Program-made: the position numbers and the translations under genes
Part shown: piece by piece, positions 8,379 to 16,602 of the stretch
How positions within the stretch are numbered: the stretch's first letter is position 1
Layout: every line of letters begins with the position of its first letter
The notes under the pieces: generated by a model
The model's database searches: none
The model's input: the letters and a program-made list of their open reading frames with translations, nothing else
What the model was told of the DNA's origin: nothing
Source of the DNA: Streptomyces olivochromogenes
Lineage (GTDB): Bacteria > Actinomycetota > Actinomycetes > Streptomycetales > Streptomycetaceae
Direction of reading: 5' to 3'
DNA: 64,000 nucleotides
NCBI RefSeq assembly: GCF_021538895.1
Contig: NZ_JADDRL010000017.1
Location: 52,258-116,257, forward strand

Positions 8379-10559
8379 TCAGGTTCTGTCAGGGTCCGAC
8401 AGCAGCCGCACCAGTTCGATACGGGAGCGGATGCCCAACCGGGCGAAGACACCGCGCAGATGGTGGTCGATCGTGCGGCGGCTGAGCGCGAGCCGGTCGG
8501 CTATCTCGCGGTTGGTGGCGCCCTCGGCGGCCATGCGGGCGACCATCAGCTGCTGCGCGGTGAGCAGGGCGGCCGGATCCGTCGTGGTGGGCGCGTTCAC
8601 CGGCGTGCCCAGGGCGCGGAGTTCGGCGCGGGCCGAGGCCGCGCAGTGCGCGGCGCCGAAGGATTCGAAGGCCTCCAGGGCGCTGTGCAGACGGTCACGG
8701 GCCTCGGGGCGGTGCCGCAGACGGCGCAGGGCGCCCGCGAAGAGCAGCTCGGTGCGGGCGCGTTCGACGTCGCGGGTGCCGCGCGCGTGCAGGTCGAGGG
8801 CGGCGCGGTAGTGCTCGACGGCCTCGGCGCCCGGGGCGAGCAGGGCCTGGCAGCGGGCGCTGAGCGCCAGGTCGTCGGGGCTGCCGACGGCGCTCGCCCA
8901 CCGGTGGTAGTCGGCGTGGGCGGCGCGCGCGACCCGGGTGTCCCCGGTGCGGACGGCGGCCTCGACGTAGTGCGGGGTGGCCAGGTGCCGGATGGCGCGG
9001 TGCCCGTGGCCGGGGCCGAATCCGGCGAGGGCACGCAGCCGGGCCGCCGCCGCCGGGAAGCGCCCGCCGGCCAGGTCCAGGAAGGCGAGCGCCCATTGGG
9101 CGAGCGCGGCGGGCAGGCCCAGGCCGTGGGCGAGGGCGTGGGAGCGGGCGGCCGCGGCACGCTCCCGGCACGCCCGCTCGTCGCCGGTGACCGCGGCGAA
9201 CATGGCGAGGGCGGCCCGCAGATGGCAGGCCCCGTTGTCCTGCCCGGTGGCGTACGCCTGGGCCAGCGCCTCCTGGGCTGCGGCCTCGGCGGCGCGGGTG
9301 CGTCCGCTCCAGAAGTCGGCGTACGCCCGGAACTCCTGGGCCTGTACGGCGATGGCGGGGGTGCCCCGTGCCCGGGCCGAGGCGGCCGCGCGGAGGGTGG
9401 CGGTGGCGGCGCGGGTGTGGTCGCCGAGGAGGAGGGCGGCGATGCCCGCGTGGATCAGCGCGGTCGGGTCGTCGCCGGGCCCGCAGCGGCCGGCCGTCGC
9501 TTCGAGCGCGTCGCGTGCGTCCTCGTAGCGGCCCTCGACCGCGGCGTCGAGTCCGGCGAGGGCACCGGGAGGCGGCACGCCGAGCCGGTGGGCGACGGCG
9601 GAGGCCTCCCGGCACCTTTTCAGGTCGCCGGTGTAGACGGCGGCTTCGGTGGCCAGCGCCAGTAGTTCGACGGAGTGCGCGGCCGGTGACGGCGGGCGGG
9701 CGGCGGCGAGCAGGGCGTCGAAGGCCTCCGAGGCGTCTCCCGCGCGCAGGGCGAGGACACCGTCGAGCGCGGAGTCGTCCGTGCGGGCGGCGAGCCGGCG
9801 TGCCCGGTCGGCGTCCCCCGCCGCCCAGGCGTCGGCGGCGGCGCCGGCCACCAGCCGGGCCTGGGCGCGGGGATCGGGGCAGAGCGCGGCGGCGCGTTCG
9901 GTGAGCGCGCCGGCCAGGGCCCGCCGGCCGGCGGCCCGGGAGCGGTCGGCGGCGGTGCGGAGTTCCGCCGTGAGCCGTCCGCTGGGCCCGAGCGCGGCGG
10001 CGCCCCGGTGCCAGGAGCGGTGCGGCGCCTCCCCCTTGCCGCTCAGCACCCGGGCGAGCAGCCGGTGGGCGTCGCGCCGGTCCGCCGGGGAGGCGGTCTC
10101 GTAGGCGGCGATCCTGGTCCAGGTGTCCCGGAAGACCACGCCGTCGGCCGTGGGGTGCGCGAGACCGGCCGCCTCCGCCGGCTCCAGGGGGCGGGTGTCG
10201 AGGCGGGCGGCGGCGACCGCGCGCAGGAACGCCCGTGTGGGAACCGGGTGCTGGTCGGCGGCGGCGAGGAGGAGCAGCAGCCGGGTGTCGTCGGGCAGGG
10301 CGCGGATCGCCCGGCGGTGGGCGCGCAGCAACTCGGGGGCGAGGTCGGCGGGTTCGGTGGGCAGCGGGTCGAGTCCGGCCCGCTGCCGTGCGGTCAGGCG
10401 GGCGGCGAGTTCGGCGGCCGCGCGCGCATCGCCGTGTGCGAGGCGGCGCACGCGCGCGTGCACGCCTTCGGCGAGCGTTGGGTCAGGGTGTCGCCCCGCG
10501 TCGGTGGGCTGCGGTGGCGAAGTGCGGTCGAGAGGTGGGGGGTTCACCGGCGTCACCAC
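8379..10559 (-). CDS. Large LuxR-family (LAL-like) transcriptional regulator
   Basis: A 726-residue regulator with a C-terminal LuxR-type HTH (about residues 662-720; the core reads ATNREIADRLALSRRTIDHHL). The long middle is Ala/Arg-rich and helical, resembling the TPR-like region of LAL/MalT regulators. I do not see a Walker A P-loop at the N-terminus, so it looks like a LAL form without the usual ATPase block. GTG start. It is divergent from a secreted lipase gene; lipase genes with an adjacent LuxR activator (lipA/lipR) are known in Streptomyces, which makes regulation of that lipase plausible. Confidence 0.85.
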   Translation of the reverse strand: MVTPVNPPPLDRTSPPQPTDAGRHPDPTLAEGVHARVRRLAHGDARAAAELAARLTARQRAGLDPLPTEPADLAPELLRAHRRAIRALPDDTRLLLLLAAADQHPVPTRAFLRAVAAARLDTRPLEPAEAAGLAHPTADGVVFRDTWTRIAAYETASPADRRDAHRLLARVLSGKGEAPHRSWHRGAAALGPSGRLTAELRTAADRSRAAGRRALAGALTERAAALCPDPRAQARLVAGAAADAWAAGDADRARRLAARTDDSALDGVLALRAGDASEAFDALLAAARPPSPAAHSVELLALATEAAVYTGDLKRCREASAVAHRLGVPPPGALAGLDAAVEGRYEDARDALEATAGRCGPGDDPTALIHAGIAALLLGDHTRAATATLRAAASARARGTPAIAVQAQEFRAYADFWSGRTRAAEAAAQEALAQAYATGQDNGACHLRAALAMFAAVTGDERACRERAAAARSHALAHGLGLPAALAQWALAFLDLAGGRFPAAAARLRALAGFGPGHGHRAIRHLATPHYVEAAVRTGDTRVARAAHADYHRWASAVGSPDDLALSARCQALLAPGAEAVEHYRAALDLHARGTRDVERARTELLFAGALRRLRHRPEARDRLHSALEAFESFGAAHCAASARAELRALGTPVNAPTTTDPAALLTAQQLMVARMAAEGATNREIADRLALSRRTIDHHLRGVFARLGIRSRIELVRLLSDPDRT

Positions 10560-10571
10560 ACCTTCGACGTT

Positions 10572-10605
10572 ACTGGCGAGTTAGTTGAGACGTAAAGACT
10601 GGCGA
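10572..10605. promoter_or_regulatory. direct repeat ACTGGCGA x2 in the regulator/lipase gap
   Basis: ACTGGCGA occurs at 10572-10579 and 10598-10605, 26 bp apart, in the AT-richer part of the gap between the LuxR gene and the divergent lipase. Both copies are followed by TT one base later. LuxR-type activators often bind direct repeats next to their target promoter, so this is a candidate site; no match to a published consensus is claimed. Confidence 0.35.
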
Positions 10606-10676
10606 CTTCACCGATGCGGCGCGCGTAGACCCGTCCCGACACTCCTGAGCGACCCCACCCGTTTCAGGAGGCATCC

Positions 10677-11363
10677 ATGCAACGCCACAAGCGTCGCGTC
10701 GCCACGGCACTGTCGGCGATGACCGCATCGCTCCTTCTGTCACTCCCCCTCACCGCGGCCCCGGCGCACGCGGCGAGCCACAACCCGATCGTGTTCGTCC
10801 ACGGGATCAGCAGCTCGGCGAGCAGCTGGGACGACTGGGTCGCGGACTTCGAGGCCGACGGCTACGCGTCCTCGGAGCTGTTCGCCTGGTCGTACGACTG
10901 GTCGCAGTCGAACGCCACCACCGCCCAGCAGCTGGCCACCGAGGTCAAGAGCGTGCTGGCGCGGACCGGCGCGTCCAAGGTCGACCTCGTCGTCCACTCC
11001 ATGGGCGCGCTCAACGGCCGCTACTACCTCAAGAACCTCGGCGGAACGTCGTACGTGGACGACTTCGTGTCCGTCGCCGGGGTGAACCACGGCACCTCCA
11101 CCGCCTCCCTGTGCGGGTGGCTGTACACGTCCTGCAAGGAGATGCAGACGGGCAGCTCGTTCCTGACGGCGTTGAACTCCGGTGACGAGACGCCGGGCAG
11201 CGTGTCGTACGCGAGCTACTGGTCGAACTGCGACGAGGCGATCAACCCGGACAGCTCGGCGCTGCTCAGCGGAGCGACCAATGTCGGGGTCGGCTGCATC
11301 TCGCACACCGACATGAACAACGACCACGGCGTGTACGAACAGGTGCGCGACTTCATCGCGTGA
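10677..11363 (+). CDS. Secreted triacylglycerol lipase (lipase class 2 / EstA-LipA type)
   Basis: A 228-residue alpha/beta hydrolase with a Sec signal peptide (basic start, hydrophobic core, likely cleavage after AHA at about residue 32). The mature part begins with [12 protein letters not shown], whose HG forms the oxyanion region, and the nucleophile elbow [10 protein letters not shown] places the catalytic Ser at 108. Late HTDMNND and DHG segments may hold the catalytic His. A CAGGAGG ribosome site is 6 bp before the ATG. It should be an extracellular esterase or lipase. The divergent LuxR-type gene is the likely regulator. Confidence 0.9.
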   Translation: MQRHKRRVATALSAMTASLLLSLPLTAAPAHAASHNPIVFVHGISSSASSWDDWVADFEADGYASSELFAWSYDWSQSNATTAQQLATEVKSVLARTGASKVDLVVHSMGALNGRYYLKNLGGTSYVDDFVSVAGVNHGTSTASLCGWLYTSCKEMQTGSSFLTALNSGDETPGSVSYASYWSNCDEAINPDSSALLSGATNVGVGCISHTDMNNDHGVYEQVRDFIA

Positions 11364-11403
11364 GCGTCAGCGGGGGTGTGACGGGCCCGCGCGGGGGACA
11401 ATG

Positions 11404-11430
11404 CCCTTGTCGCCCTTGTCTCCCTTGTCC
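11404..11430 (+). repeat. 3 x 9-bp tandem repeat before the methyltransferase gene
   Basis: Three tandem copies of CCCTTGTCN (11404-11412, 11413-11421, 11422-11430), differing only at the ninth base. They lie 38 bp before the start codon of the methyltransferase gene, in its leader or promoter region. A slippage-prone short repeat is the simplest reading. Confidence 0.9.
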
Positions 11431-11468
11431 CCCAGTACCGTCCCGACCGTCCTGTTGGGGAGGTTGCC

Positions 11469-12197
11469 ATGCGGATGCGCCCCGCCGGCTCCGGCAAGGT
11501 GGTGCGGGATCCCGTCCACCACCCGCTGTTCGCCCGCTACTACGCCCGCGTCAGCGTGGGCGCCGAGACGCGGCTCGGCATGGCCGGGGTGCGCGACCGG
11601 CTGCTCGCCGGGCTGTCCGGCCGCGTGATCGAGATCGGCGCGGGCAACGGGCTGAACTTCGGCCACTACCCGGGCGCCGTCTCGGAGGTCGTCGCGATCG
11701 AACCGGAGCGCCGGCTGCGGCAGTTGGCGGTGGAGGCCGCGCTGCGCAGCGAGGTGCCGGTGGATGTGGCGCCGGGCGCGGCGGAGGCACTGCCGGTCAA
11801 GAGCGAGGCCTTCGACGCGGCCGTGCTGTCCCTCGTGCTGTGCAGCGTCCGTGATCTGCCGCGCGCCCTCGGGGAGGTGCGGCGCGTCCTGCGGCCCGGC
11901 GGCGAGCTGCGCTTCTTCGAGCACGGCCGGGGCGGCGGCCCGGCGATGACCCTCACCCAGCGCGCCCTGGACCGGACGCTGTGGCCCCCGCTCAACGGCG
12001 GCTGCCACCTCGCCCGGGAGCCGGTCGCGGCGCTGCGGGACGCCGGGTTCGAACTCGGCCCGTACCGGCAGGTGTTGATGCCGGAGAAGGGGCCGCGGCT
12101 GCCCACCTCGTACTGCGTGCTGGGCACGGCCTGGCGGCCCGGTCCCGGGCCCGGCGACCCCGGCGACCCCGGCGACCCCGGCGACACGGAGGCGTGA
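11469..12197 (+). CDS. Class I SAM-dependent methyltransferase
   Basis: A 242-residue Methyltransf_11-type protein. Motif I is VIEIGAGNGLN (about residues 53-63), motif II ends in an acidic residue in VAIEPERR, and later SLVLCSVRDLPRALGEVRRVLRPGGEL is typical of motifs III-IV in small-molecule methyltransferases (METTL7/UbiE-like). The substrate is not evident. A GGGGAGG ribosome site precedes the ATG. The C-terminus is a short GDP tripeptide repeat encoded by a perfect 4 x 9-bp tandem, probably a slippage product and not part of the fold. Confidence 0.85.
   Translation: MRMRPAGSGKVVRDPVHHPLFARYYARVSVGAETRLGMAGVRDRLLAGLSGRVIEIGAGNGLNFGHYPGAVSEVVAIEPERRLRQLAVEAALRSEVPVDVAPGAAEALPVKSEAFDAAVLSLVLCSVRDLPRALGEVRRVLRPGGELRFFEHGRGGGPAMTLTQRALDRTLWPPLNGGCHLAREPVAALRDAGFELGPYRQVLMPEKGPRLPTSYCVLGTAWRPGPGPGDPGDPGDPGDTEA
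12150..12185 (+). repeat. 4 x 9-bp tandem repeat inside the methyltransferase 3' end
   Basis: Four exact copies of CCCGGCGAC, in frame, encode a Pro-Gly-Asp repeat just before the stop codon. The period is a multiple of three, so copy-number change would not break the gene. Confidence 0.95.
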
Positions 12198-12229
12198 TCG
12201 CCCCGGCCCACCGGCACGCGCGCCGCGCC

Positions 12230-12288
12230 TCCACCCCAGGGTGGAATGTGTCCCTTACACCGGCATCGGGGACCCGCCCCTGGGGTGG
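12230..12288. promoter_or_regulatory. two GGGTGGA dyads upstream of the ABC exporter
   Basis: A perfect inverted repeat TCCACCC-CA-GGGTGGA (12230-12245) is followed by a near-perfect one, CCGCCCC-T-GGGGTGG (12274-12288, one mismatch). Their GGGTGGA half-sites start 44 bp apart, about four helical turns. They precede the ABC transporter operon and resemble the dyad at 24421 in front of the two-component system, so a shared response regulator is conceivable. Confidence 0.45.
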
Positions 12289-12392
12289 AGAGACAGTCTC
12301 GGCCACAGGGGGGATTCCGGCTGTGCGCGTCGTCACACTAGGCTCGGCCGGGACACGGGAGTCCTGACGTCGAGGTGCGCGAGGAGGCCGCC

Positions 12393-13205
12393 TTGTCCAC
12401 ACCTGTTGCGGAGCATCCGCCGGACGAGGTGCCGGCCGACGGGATCGCGGCCCGCGCCCGCGGGCTGACGAAGGCCTACGGCTCGGGCGAGACCGCGGTG
12501 CTCGCCCTCGACGCGGTGGACGTGGAGATCGCGCGCGGCCGCTTCACCGCCGTCATGGGGCCCTCCGGTTCCGGGAAGTCCACGCTGATGCACTGTCTGG
12601 CCGGACTCGACACGGTCTCGGCCGGCCAGGTGTGGCTCGGCGACACCGAGATAACCGGGCTGAAGGAGCGGGAGCTGACCCGGCTGCGGCGTGACCGGAT
12701 CGGGTTCATGTTCCAGTCGTTCAACCTCATCCCGACGCTGAACGCGGCCGAGAACATCACCCTGCCCATGGACATCGCGGGCAAGAAGCCCGACGAGAAG
12801 TGGCTGGACCAGGTCATCGACACCCTCGGTCTGCGGGGCCGGCTCAAGCACCGTCCGGCGCAGCTCTCCGGCGGGCAGCAGCAGCGCGTGGCCTGCGCGC
12901 GGGCGCTGGCCTCCCGGCCCGAGCTGATCTTCGCCGACGAGCCGACCGGCAACCTGGACTCGCGGGCCGGGCTCGAAGTCCTCGGGTTCCTGCGGGACGC
13001 CGTGGACGAACTCGGGCAGACCGTGGTCATGGTGACCCACGACCCGGGCGCCGCCGCCCACTCCGACCTGGTGCTCTTCCTCGCCGACGGACGGATCGTG
13101 GACCGGATGGAGCGCCCGACGGCCCAGGCCGTGCTGGAACGCATGAAGCGATTCGACGTCACCCGGACCCAGGCCGACGGCGACGGCGCCGCCGAGGAGG
13201 TCTGA
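12393..13205 (+). CDS. ABC transporter ATP-binding protein (MacB/LolD type)
   Basis: A 270-residue ATPase of the LolD/MacB group. Walker A GPSGSGKST, the Q-loop in MFQSFNLIPTL, the signature LSGGQQQRVACARAL, Walker B LIFADEPTGNLDS and the H-loop MVTHDP are all intact; the EPTGNLDS form is diagnostic of exporters paired with FtsX/MacB-type permeases. The chosen start is TTG at 12393, with a GAGGAGG ribosome site 5 bp upstream; a GTG at 12375 would add six residues but has a poor site. The permease starts 4 bp downstream, so the two form one unit. Confidence 0.93.
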   Translation: MSTPVAEHPPDEVPADGIAARARGLTKAYGSGETAVLALDAVDVEIARGRFTAVMGPSGSGKSTLMHCLAGLDTVSAGQVWLGDTEITGLKERELTRLRRDRIGFMFQSFNLIPTLNAAENITLPMDIAGKKPDEKWLDQVIDTLGLRGRLKHRPAQLSGGQQQRVACARALASRPELIFADEPTGNLDSRAGLEVLGFLRDAVDELGQTVVMVTHDPGAAAHSDLVLFLADGRIVDRMERPTAQAVLERMKRFDVTRTQADGDGAAEEV

Positions 13206-13209
13206 CCCG

Positions 13210-15777
13210 GTGCTGAAGGCAACGCTCAGGAGCTTCCTCGCCCACAAGGGACGGCTGCTGCTGTCCGCGCTCGCCGTCCTGCTGTCCGTGGCGTTCGTCG
13301 CGGGCAGCCTGATCTTCTCCGACACCGTCAGCCGCACCTTCGACCGGCTGTTCGCCTCCACCGCCGCCGACGTGACGGTGGAGCCGAAGGACGACCTCAA
13401 GTCGTCCGTGCCGACGGGTGCCGTGCAGACCGTGCCCGCCGCGCTCGCCCAGCAGGTCGCTCACGTCGACGGGGTCGTGGAGACCCACGCGGACGTGTCC
13501 GTCGAGAACATCGTGGTGGTCGACAGCCACAACAAGTCCGTCGGCCCGACCACCGGCGCCCCGACCATCGCCACCGACTGGTACGTCACCGACCGCAGCC
13601 CGGTGAAGCTGACCTCCGGTCACGCCCCGCGCGGCGCGGGCGAGGCACTGCTCGACGCGGACACCGCCGACAAGAAGCAGGTACGGATCGGCGACACGCT
13701 GACCGTCCAGGCGCAGCCGGGCACCTTCCCGGTGAAGGTCGTCGGCATCGCCACCTTCACGACCACCAACCCGGGCGCCGCCCTCGTCTTCCTCGACCCC
13801 GCCGTCGCGGCCGAGAAACTGCTCGGCTCCGCCGGCAAGGCCACCAGCATCTCGGTGGACGCGGCGAAGGGCGTGACCGACGCGGCGCTCAAACACCGGG
13901 TCGGCGCGGCCGTCGGCACCGGCGCCTACGACCTGAGGACCGCCGACGAGCAGGCCAAGTCGGACGCCGCCGACCTCGGCGGATTCCTCGACGTCATCAA
14001 GTACGTGATGCTCGGCTTCGCCGGGATCGCCGTGCTCGTCGGCATCTTCCTGATCGTCAACACCTTCTCCATGCTGATCGCCCAGCGCACCCGCGAACTC
14101 GGTCTGCTGCGGGCGCTGGGCGCCGACCGGCGGCAGGTGCGGCGGTCCGTGCTCACCGAGGCGGTGCTGCTCGGCGTGGTCGGCTCCACGCTGGGCCTGG
14201 CGGCCGGCATCGGGCTGGCCTTCGGGCTGATCCGGCTGATGAGCGCGTTCGGCATGAACCTCAAGGCCACCGAGATGGTCATCGGGTGGCCGACGCCCGT
14301 CGCCGCGTACGTCGTCGGCGTCGGCGTCACCTTCGTCGCCGCCTATCTGCCGGCCCGGCGCGCGGCGACCGTCTCCCCGATGGCGGCACTGGCGGACGCC
14401 GAGATCGCCGGTGTGGGGCGGCCGTTGCGGATGCGGGCCATCGTCGGGTCCGTCGTCGGGTTGGCCGGTGCGGCCGCGCTCGCCGGCTGCGCGGCCGCGA
14501 CGAAGACCGCCTCGGCGGCCTCCCTGCTGGGCCTCGGCGTCGTCCTCACGCTCGTCGCGACCGTGATCGCCGGCCCGCTGCTGGTGCGGCCCGTGATCCG
14601 AGTCCTCGGCGGGGCCTTCCCCGCGCTGTTCGGCTCGATCGGCCGGATGAGCCAGCGCAACGCGCTGCGCAATCCGCGCCGCACCGGCGCCACCGCGGCC
14701 GCGCTCATGGTGGGACTCGCCCTGGTCGGCGGGATGTCGGTGGCCAGCGCCTCCATGTCCAAGTCGTTCGACCAGCAGATAGACAAGACACTCGGCGCCG
14801 ACTACGTGATCCAGAACAGCAACTTCCAGCCGTTCACCCAGGAGATCACGGACAAGGTGCGCGGCACCGACGGCGTGGGCCTGGTCGTGCGGCAGCGGTT
14901 CGCGCCGGTGGCGGTGCGCCTGCCGGACGGCAAGCGGATCAAGACCACCGCCGCCGGGTACGACGCGCGCCTCGACGACGTCGCCCACGTCACCTACGCG
15001 GGCGGCGACACCGCGGCGGCACTCGCCGACGGCGCCCTCGGCATGGACGTGGACTTCGCCAAGGACCACCACGTCCGCCTGGGCAGCACGATCCCCGTCG
15101 AGTTCCAGGGCGGCCGCAGCGCCGAGATGAACGTGACCGCGCTCACCGACCAGGGCGGCGGCGACGGATTCGGCATGCAGGGCGGGCTGTTCTTCGGCAT
15201 CGCCACGGTCGAGAAGTACGTCCCGGGCGGCCAGGACTCCTCGCTGTACGTGAACAAGACGGCCGGTACCACCGCCGACCAGCTGCGCACTCGGCTGGAG
15301 AAGACCCTCGACCCCTACCCGCAGGTGCAGGTGCGCGACCAGGCCGACTACAAGAAGCTGGTCCACGACCAGATCGCGGTGCTGCTCTACCTGGTGTACG
15401 CGCTGCTCGGGCTCGCGATCGTCATCGCGGTGCTCGGCGTCGTCAACACCCTCGCCCTGTCGGTGGTGGAGCGGACCCGCGAGATCGGTCTGCTGCGGGC
15501 GATCGGCCTGGCCCGGCGGCAGCTGCGCCGGATGATCCGCCTGGAGTCGGTGGTGATCGCGGTGTTCGGCGCGGTCCTCGGGCTGGCGCTCGGCCTGGTG
15601 TGGGGCGTGTGCACCCAGCAGGTGCTGGCGCTGCAGGGCATGTCGGCGCTGGCGATCCCCTGGAGCACGATCGTCGCGGTCGTGGTGGGCTCGGCCGTGG
15701 TGGGCATCGTGGCGGCGCTGCTGCCGGCGTTGCGTGCCTCGCGCATGAACGTGCTGGCGGCCATCGCGCACGAGTGA
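13210..15777 (+). CDS. ABC transporter permease with two FtsX domains
   Basis: An 855-residue MacB-PCD/FtsX permease. After an N-terminal membrane segment (LLLSALAVLLSVAFVAGSLIFSD) and an extracytoplasmic domain, the first FtsX module lies at about residues 265-390 (LVGIFLIVNTFSMLIAQRTRELGLLRALG); a second start segment near 480 and a second FtsX module near 730-850 (VNTLALSVVERTREIGLLRAIG) follow. This duplicated layout is common for actinobacterial exporters of lipids, peptides or drugs. GTG start with GAGGAGG overlapping the end of the ATPase gene. Substrate unknown. Confidence 0.92.
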   Translation: MLKATLRSFLAHKGRLLLSALAVLLSVAFVAGSLIFSDTVSRTFDRLFASTAADVTVEPKDDLKSSVPTGAVQTVPAALAQQVAHVDGVVETHADVSVENIVVVDSHNKSVGPTTGAPTIATDWYVTDRSPVKLTSGHAPRGAGEALLDADTADKKQVRIGDTLTVQAQPGTFPVKVVGIATFTTTNPGAALVFLDPAVAAEKLLGSAGKATSISVDAAKGVTDAALKHRVGAAVGTGAYDLRTADEQAKSDAADLGGFLDVIKYVMLGFAGIAVLVGIFLIVNTFSMLIAQRTRELGLLRALGADRRQVRRSVLTEAVLLGVVGSTLGLAAGIGLAFGLIRLMSAFGMNLKATEMVIGWPTPVAAYVVGVGVTFVAAYLPARRAATVSPMAALADAEIAGVGRPLRMRAIVGSVVGLAGAAALAGCAAATKTASAASLLGLGVVLTLVATVIAGPLLVRPVIRVLGGAFPALFGSIGRMSQRNALRNPRRTGATAAALMVGLALVGGMSVASASMSKSFDQQIDKTLGADYVIQNSNFQPFTQEITDKVRGTDGVGLVVRQRFAPVAVRLPDGKRIKTTAAGYDARLDDVAHVTYAGGDTAAALADGALGMDVDFAKDHHVRLGSTIPVEFQGGRSAEMNVTALTDQGGGDGFGMQGGLFFGIATVEKYVPGGQDSSLYVNKTAGTTADQLRTRLEKTLDPYPQVQVRDQADYKKLVHDQIAVLLYLVYALLGLAIVIAVLGVVNTLALSVVERTREIGLLRAIGLARRQLRRMIRLESVVIAVFGAVLGLALGLVWGVCTQQVLALQGMSALAIPWSTIVAVVVGSAVVGIVAALLPALRASRMNVLAAIAHE

Positions 15778-15974
15778 CGCAGTCGCGGCTTGCGCTCAAG
15801 TCACCCGCCGGTGAGGAGAGTTCATGCCGCGTCCGTTCCGTCTCGGCGTGCCGGGGAACCCGGGTACGACATGATCCTCGGCCGCGCCCCGCGCCGTCCC
15901 GGGTGCCGCTGTGGTGTCTGTCCGCATGACGGAATTCCGCGTCGGGCGCCGCGCCCCGTGCTGTGATCATCCGC

Positions 15975-16439
15975 ATGACCGCATTGCGCATACGTCCCGC
16001 CGGCCCCGACGATCTCGACGCCGTGCTCGCCTTCTGGAAGGTGGCCGCCGAGGGAACCAGCATCAGCGACGACCGCGACGGCGTGGAGCGGCTGGTCGCC
16101 CGCGACCCCGAGGCGCTCATCCTCGCCTTGGGGGTCCCCCCTGGTCGGGCGAAGTCGCGAGCTTCGGGGAGGGACGGCGAACTGGTCGGCACGGTGATCG
16201 CCGGCTTCGACGGCTGGCGCTGCCATCTGTACCGGCTGGCGGTGCATCCGCAGCGGCGGCGCCAGGGCATCGGCTCGGCGCTGCTGGCCGCCGCCGAGGA
16301 CCGGTTCGTACGGCTCGGCGGGCGGCGCGGCGACGCGATGGTGCTGGTCCGCAACGAGACGGCGCAGCAGGCCTGGCGGGCGGCCGGATACGCGCCCGAG
16401 GAGCGCTGGCGCCGCTGGGTGAAGCCACTGACCGACTGA
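15975..16439 (+). CDS. GNAT family N-acetyltransferase with an inserted repeat
   Basis: A 154-residue GNAT. The acetyl-CoA loop RRRQGIGSALL (Q/R-x-x-G-x-G/A form) follows the conserved LYRLAVHPQ strand, and RNETAQQAWRAAGYAPEERWRRW is the typical C-terminal helix and strand. Between DPEALILA and DGELVGTVIAGF there are about 15 extra residues (LGVPPGRAKSRASGR) encoded by a GGGG...CCCC palindromic element at about 16126-16175; ordinary GNATs join these two strands by a short turn. The element is in frame, so the protein may still fold. ATG 15975 is preferred; GTG 15963 is possible. The substrate is unknown. Confidence 0.82.
   Translation: MTALRIRPAGPDDLDAVLAFWKVAAEGTSISDDRDGVERLVARDPEALILALGVPPGRAKSRASGRDGELVGTVIAGFDGWRCHLYRLAVHPQRRRQGIGSALLAAAEDRFVRLGGRRGDAMVLVRNETAQQAWRAAGYAPEERWRRWVKPLTD
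16126..16175. repeat. Streptomyces-type GC palindromic repeat inside a GNAT gene
   Basis: The segment has the layout of a dispersed palindromic element common between Streptomyces genes: TTGGGGGTCCCCC, then GGGCGAAG, then CTTCGGGGAG. GGGGGTCCCCC is nearly self-complementary and CGAAG pairs with CTTCG across a short loop. Here it lies inside the coding region and adds about 15 codons without a stop. That identity is from memory of the genus and not from a search. Confidence 0.45.
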
Positions 16440-16602
16440 CGCCCCTCCGGCTCGCTTTGCCGATCCTTTACCATTGGAGGACATTCGGTTTCTTGCCGGC
16501 CTCTGATGAAAGGTGTGAGCGTCCGCCCATGGGCGAGCCTCCCGGCCAACGACATCGCGCGTTCCTCCCTGCCCTGCCCGATCATGGGACGGAGGTGACC
16601 CG

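Noticed and set aside
15824..15874. A 16-codon frame with a GAGGAGAG site after the ABC permease gene
   Set aside because: Too short to judge, no similarity recognised, and no coupling to a neighbour.
16506..16530. CTGATGAAAGG in the CNNM leader, resembling a hammerhead ribozyme core
   Set aside because: The conserved GAAA and the three flanking stems are not found around it.
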